The notes under the pieces were generated by a model. That model was not told where the DNA came from, did no database searches, and was given only the letters and a program-made list of their open reading frames with translations. The translations under genes were made by a program, and so were the position numbers. A stretch of 14,780 nt of DNA from Candidatus Peregrinibacteria bacterium (GTDB lineage Bacteria > Patescibacteriota > Gracilibacteria > Peribacterales > Peribacteraceae). Shown in pieces: positions 14,716 through 14,780 of this stretch; the stretch's first letter is position 1; every line of letters begins with the position of its first letter. The stretch is from contig JABJGX010000059.1 of the NCBI GenBank assembly GCA_018662075.1, positions 1 to 14,780 of the forward strand, given 5' to 3'.

Positions 14716-14780
14716 ATGAATTTGCAGGAAGCACATGACAGATCGGCGAAGCTTCGAGATGAGATCTGGAGGCTGAATAA
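14716..14780 (+). CDS. ligA: Start of a probable NAD-dependent DNA ligase (partial)
   Basis: The frame is open from ATG 14716 to the window edge and encodes 21 residues (MNLQEAHDRSAKLRDEIWRL and Asn). The pattern Ala-x-x-Arg-x-x-x-Leu-Arg-x-Glu-Ile-x-x-Leu-Asn is that of the LigA N-terminus, which normally continues into a Tyr-Tyr motif just beyond the window. The assignment rests on this short stretch only. Confidence 0.5.
   Translation, partial: MNLQEAHDRSAKLRDEIWRLN

Noticed and set aside
1..14780. UGA-recoding (code 25) as in some Gracilibacteria
   Set aside because: No conserved gene needs in-frame TGA, and TGA ends the 155-residue gene exactly at the HTTM start (12913-12915).
1..14780. 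CRISPR arrays, tRNA or rRNA genes, insertion sequences
   Set aside because: I looked for regular short repeats, cloverleaf-like segments and transposase motifs and saw none that I can support.

Overview
The window looks like a fragment of a Patescibacteria/CPR genome, most likely from the Peribacteria/Gracilibacteria side. This is inferred from gene content (SLH-anchored surface protein, TrmB-type regulator, compact SpeD homolog, many orphan membrane proteins) and not proven. The standard code fits: TAA, TAG and TGA all act as stops, and one TGA stop sits inside an ATGA overlap. GC is about 35-48 % and changes abruptly inside genes.

Layout. Positions 1-75 hold the 3' end of an unidentified gene. 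Positions 231-5489 (+) form a three-gene surface/secretion-like block: a 1226-residue multidomain protein ending in a serine-hydrolase (lipase-like) domain, an overlapping three-helix membrane protein, and a secreted PsbP-like/SLH protein. The hydrolase tip and the membrane gene form an AT-rich island, which suggests an exchangeable toxin/immunity cassette. A small multidrug-resistance/EamA-like four-helix protein (5537-5851, -) follows, with a strong terminator and a near-perfect ribosome binding site. An AT-rich gap precedes a SpeD-like pyruvoyl decarboxylase (6195-6785, +). This gene converges with a PRMT-like methyltransferase (6798-7640, -) that keeps the double-E loop.

The centre (7723-12267, -) is the most unusual part. 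A membrane-tethered TrmB-type regulator carries three tandem copies of a transmembrane extracytoplasmic sensor module. A sensor histidine kinase carrying a fourth copy lies immediately downstream. Two of the four modules contain a full EF-hand/dockerin-like loop and a third has a near match, so Ca2+ or another divalent cation may be involved in sensing. No response regulator is visible.

To the right (+) are an HTTM-family membrane protein with a small partner in ATGA overlap (12448-13754), a degenerate chorismate-mutase-like gene, a PilT fragment that lacks its Walker A half, and the start of a gene resembling NAD-dependent DNA ligase. Several starts lie 6-8 nt after a -10-like box, so leaderless transcription may be common here.
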